Shown here: positions 13,061-13,636 of the stretch, in pieces | Layout: each line of letters starts with the position of its first letter | How positions within the stretch are numbered: position 1 is the stretch's first letter | NCBI GenBank assembly: GCA_050945275.1 | Contig: JBMNSQ010000040.1 | Coordinates: forward strand, 1 to 13,636 | Source: JAAYWY01 sp050945275 | GTDB lineage: Bacteria; Bacillota; DTU030; DUMP01 | Direction of reading: 5' to 3' | Length of the DNA: 13,636 nt | The notes under the pieces: model-generated | What the model saw: the letters and a program-made list of their open reading frames with translations, nothing else | What the model was told of the DNA's origin: nothing | Database searches by the model: none | Made by a program: the position numbers and the translations under genes

Positions 13061-13594
13061 TTAGCCGATAAGCTCCTCCATTGAAAGGCCCCGCATCCGG
13101 GCAACTTCGTGGGGAGACTTGAGCGCTAATAAACCTTGCATGGTAGCCCGGGCCACATTATTAGGATTATTGGAACCGAGCGATTTGGTAAGAACGTCTT
13201 TTACTCCGGCTAACTCAAGAATCGCTCGCACAGCGCCACCAGCAATAACTCCTGTACCTGGGACAGCAGGCTTTAATAGCACTCGACCAGCACCGAATCG
13301 ACCAATAATCTCGTGGGGCAGACTGGTTCCCTGTAGCGGTACCGTAATTAGATTCTTCTTGGCGTCTTCAACGCCTTTTCTGATAGCCTCCGGCACTTCC
13401 GCTGCTTTACCGAGGCCTACGCCCACCTTGCCTTTGCCGTTACCGACTACGACCAGGGCGCTAAAGTTAAACCGCCGACCACCCTTAACAACTTTAGCCA
13501 CTCGATTAATGGCTACCACTTTTTCCTGAAATTCGCTCGGGGCAGCCTCTTCCCGGCGTTCTCGCCTACGTCTCGGTTGCTCACGTCTTTGCAA
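13061..13594 (-). CDS. rpsE: 30S ribosomal protein S5, TTG start
   Basis: The 177-residue product matches S5. An Arg/Glu-rich N-terminal extension (1-20) precedes the dsRNA-binding domain (FQEKVVAINRVAKVVKGGRRFNF and VVVGNGKGKVGVGLGKA), and a C-terminal domain holds AGRVLLKPA, GTGVIAGGAVRAILELAG and GSNNPNNVARATMQGL. S5 shapes the mRNA entry channel and decoding fidelity. The start is TTG (13592-13594), with AAAGGAGGG 9 nt upstream and no suitable ATG. It lies 21 nt after rplR, and its stop overlaps the rpmD ribosome binding site. Confidence 0.97.
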   Translation of the reverse strand: MQRREQPRRRRERREEAAPSEFQEKVVAINRVAKVVKGGRRFNFSALVVVGNGKGKVGVGLGKAAEVPEAIRKGVEDAKKNLITVPLQGTSLPHEIIGRFGAGRVLLKPAVPGTGVIAGGAVRAILELAGVKDVLTKSLGSNNPNNVARATMQGLLALKSPHEVARMRGLSMEELIG

Positions 13595-13615
13595 GTTTTA
13601 TTTCCCTCCTTTGCC

Positions 13616-13636
13616 CTAGAATTCTAGCCCTGCACT
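13616..13636 (-). CDS. rplR: 50S ribosomal protein L18, C-terminal end (runs off right edge)
   Basis: Only six codons and the TAG stop are visible, encoding SAGLEF, which fits the AGLEF terminus usual for bacterial L18. Position supports it, since rplR precedes rpsE in the spc operon. The assignment rests on these few residues plus gene order. Confidence 0.75.
   Translation of the reverse strand, partial: SAGLEF

Noticed and set aside
13119..13529. 136-codon open frame on the plus strand
   Set aside because: It is antisense to rpsE; the protein is low-complexity Pro/Thr/Arg, as expected for the complement of a GC-rich conserved gene.

Overview
This window is a stretch of core chromosome from a Gram-positive, endospore-forming bacterium. 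It is most likely a member of the Clostridia (Bacillota). The reasons are the spc/alpha ribosomal gene order, rpsD lying inside the alpha operon (unlike Bacillus), the ecfA1-ecfA2-ecfT-truA-rplM-rpsI continuation, the spore-cortex amidase gene cwlD nearby, strong AAGGAGG-type ribosome binding sites, and frequent GTG and TTG starts. I cannot name a genus. No mobile element, CRISPR array, tRNA or rRNA gene was seen.

Layout, read in the direction of transcription (minus strand, right to left). The right edge holds the last codons of rplR, then rpsE-rpmD-rplO-secY-adk-map-(KOW protein)-infA-rpmJ-rpsM-rpsK-rpsD-rpoA-rplQ. After a 62-nt spacer with a terminator-like hairpin come ecfA1-ecfA2-ecfT (the energizing module of ECF vitamin and metal transporters), truA, rplM and rpsI. 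A bidirectional terminator ends rpsI. It also serves a convergent plus-strand gene for an unrecognised 136-residue four-helix membrane protein, the only plus-strand gene here. Left of that, divergently transcribed, is a cwlD-birA pair; birA runs off the left edge.

How the genes work together: most encode ribosome components (S5, L30, L15, L36, S13, S11, S4, L17, L13, S9, end of L18), initiation (IF-1), the RNA polymerase alpha subunit, protein export (SecY), nascent-chain processing (Map), nucleotide balance (Adk) and tRNA pseudouridylation (TruA). ECF A1/A2/T pair with substrate-binding S subunits that are not encoded here. Coupling is tight, with several overlapping or abutting stop/start codons.

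Gene content is ordinary and I see no new defence or mobile system. The features most worth a second look are non-coding: a perfect 9-bp inverted repeat spanning the rpsD-rpoA spacer that overlaps the rpoA start codon, two mutually exclusive hairpins between rplQ and ecfA1, self-complementary ribosome binding sites, and the unknown membrane protein with its long, foldable leader.
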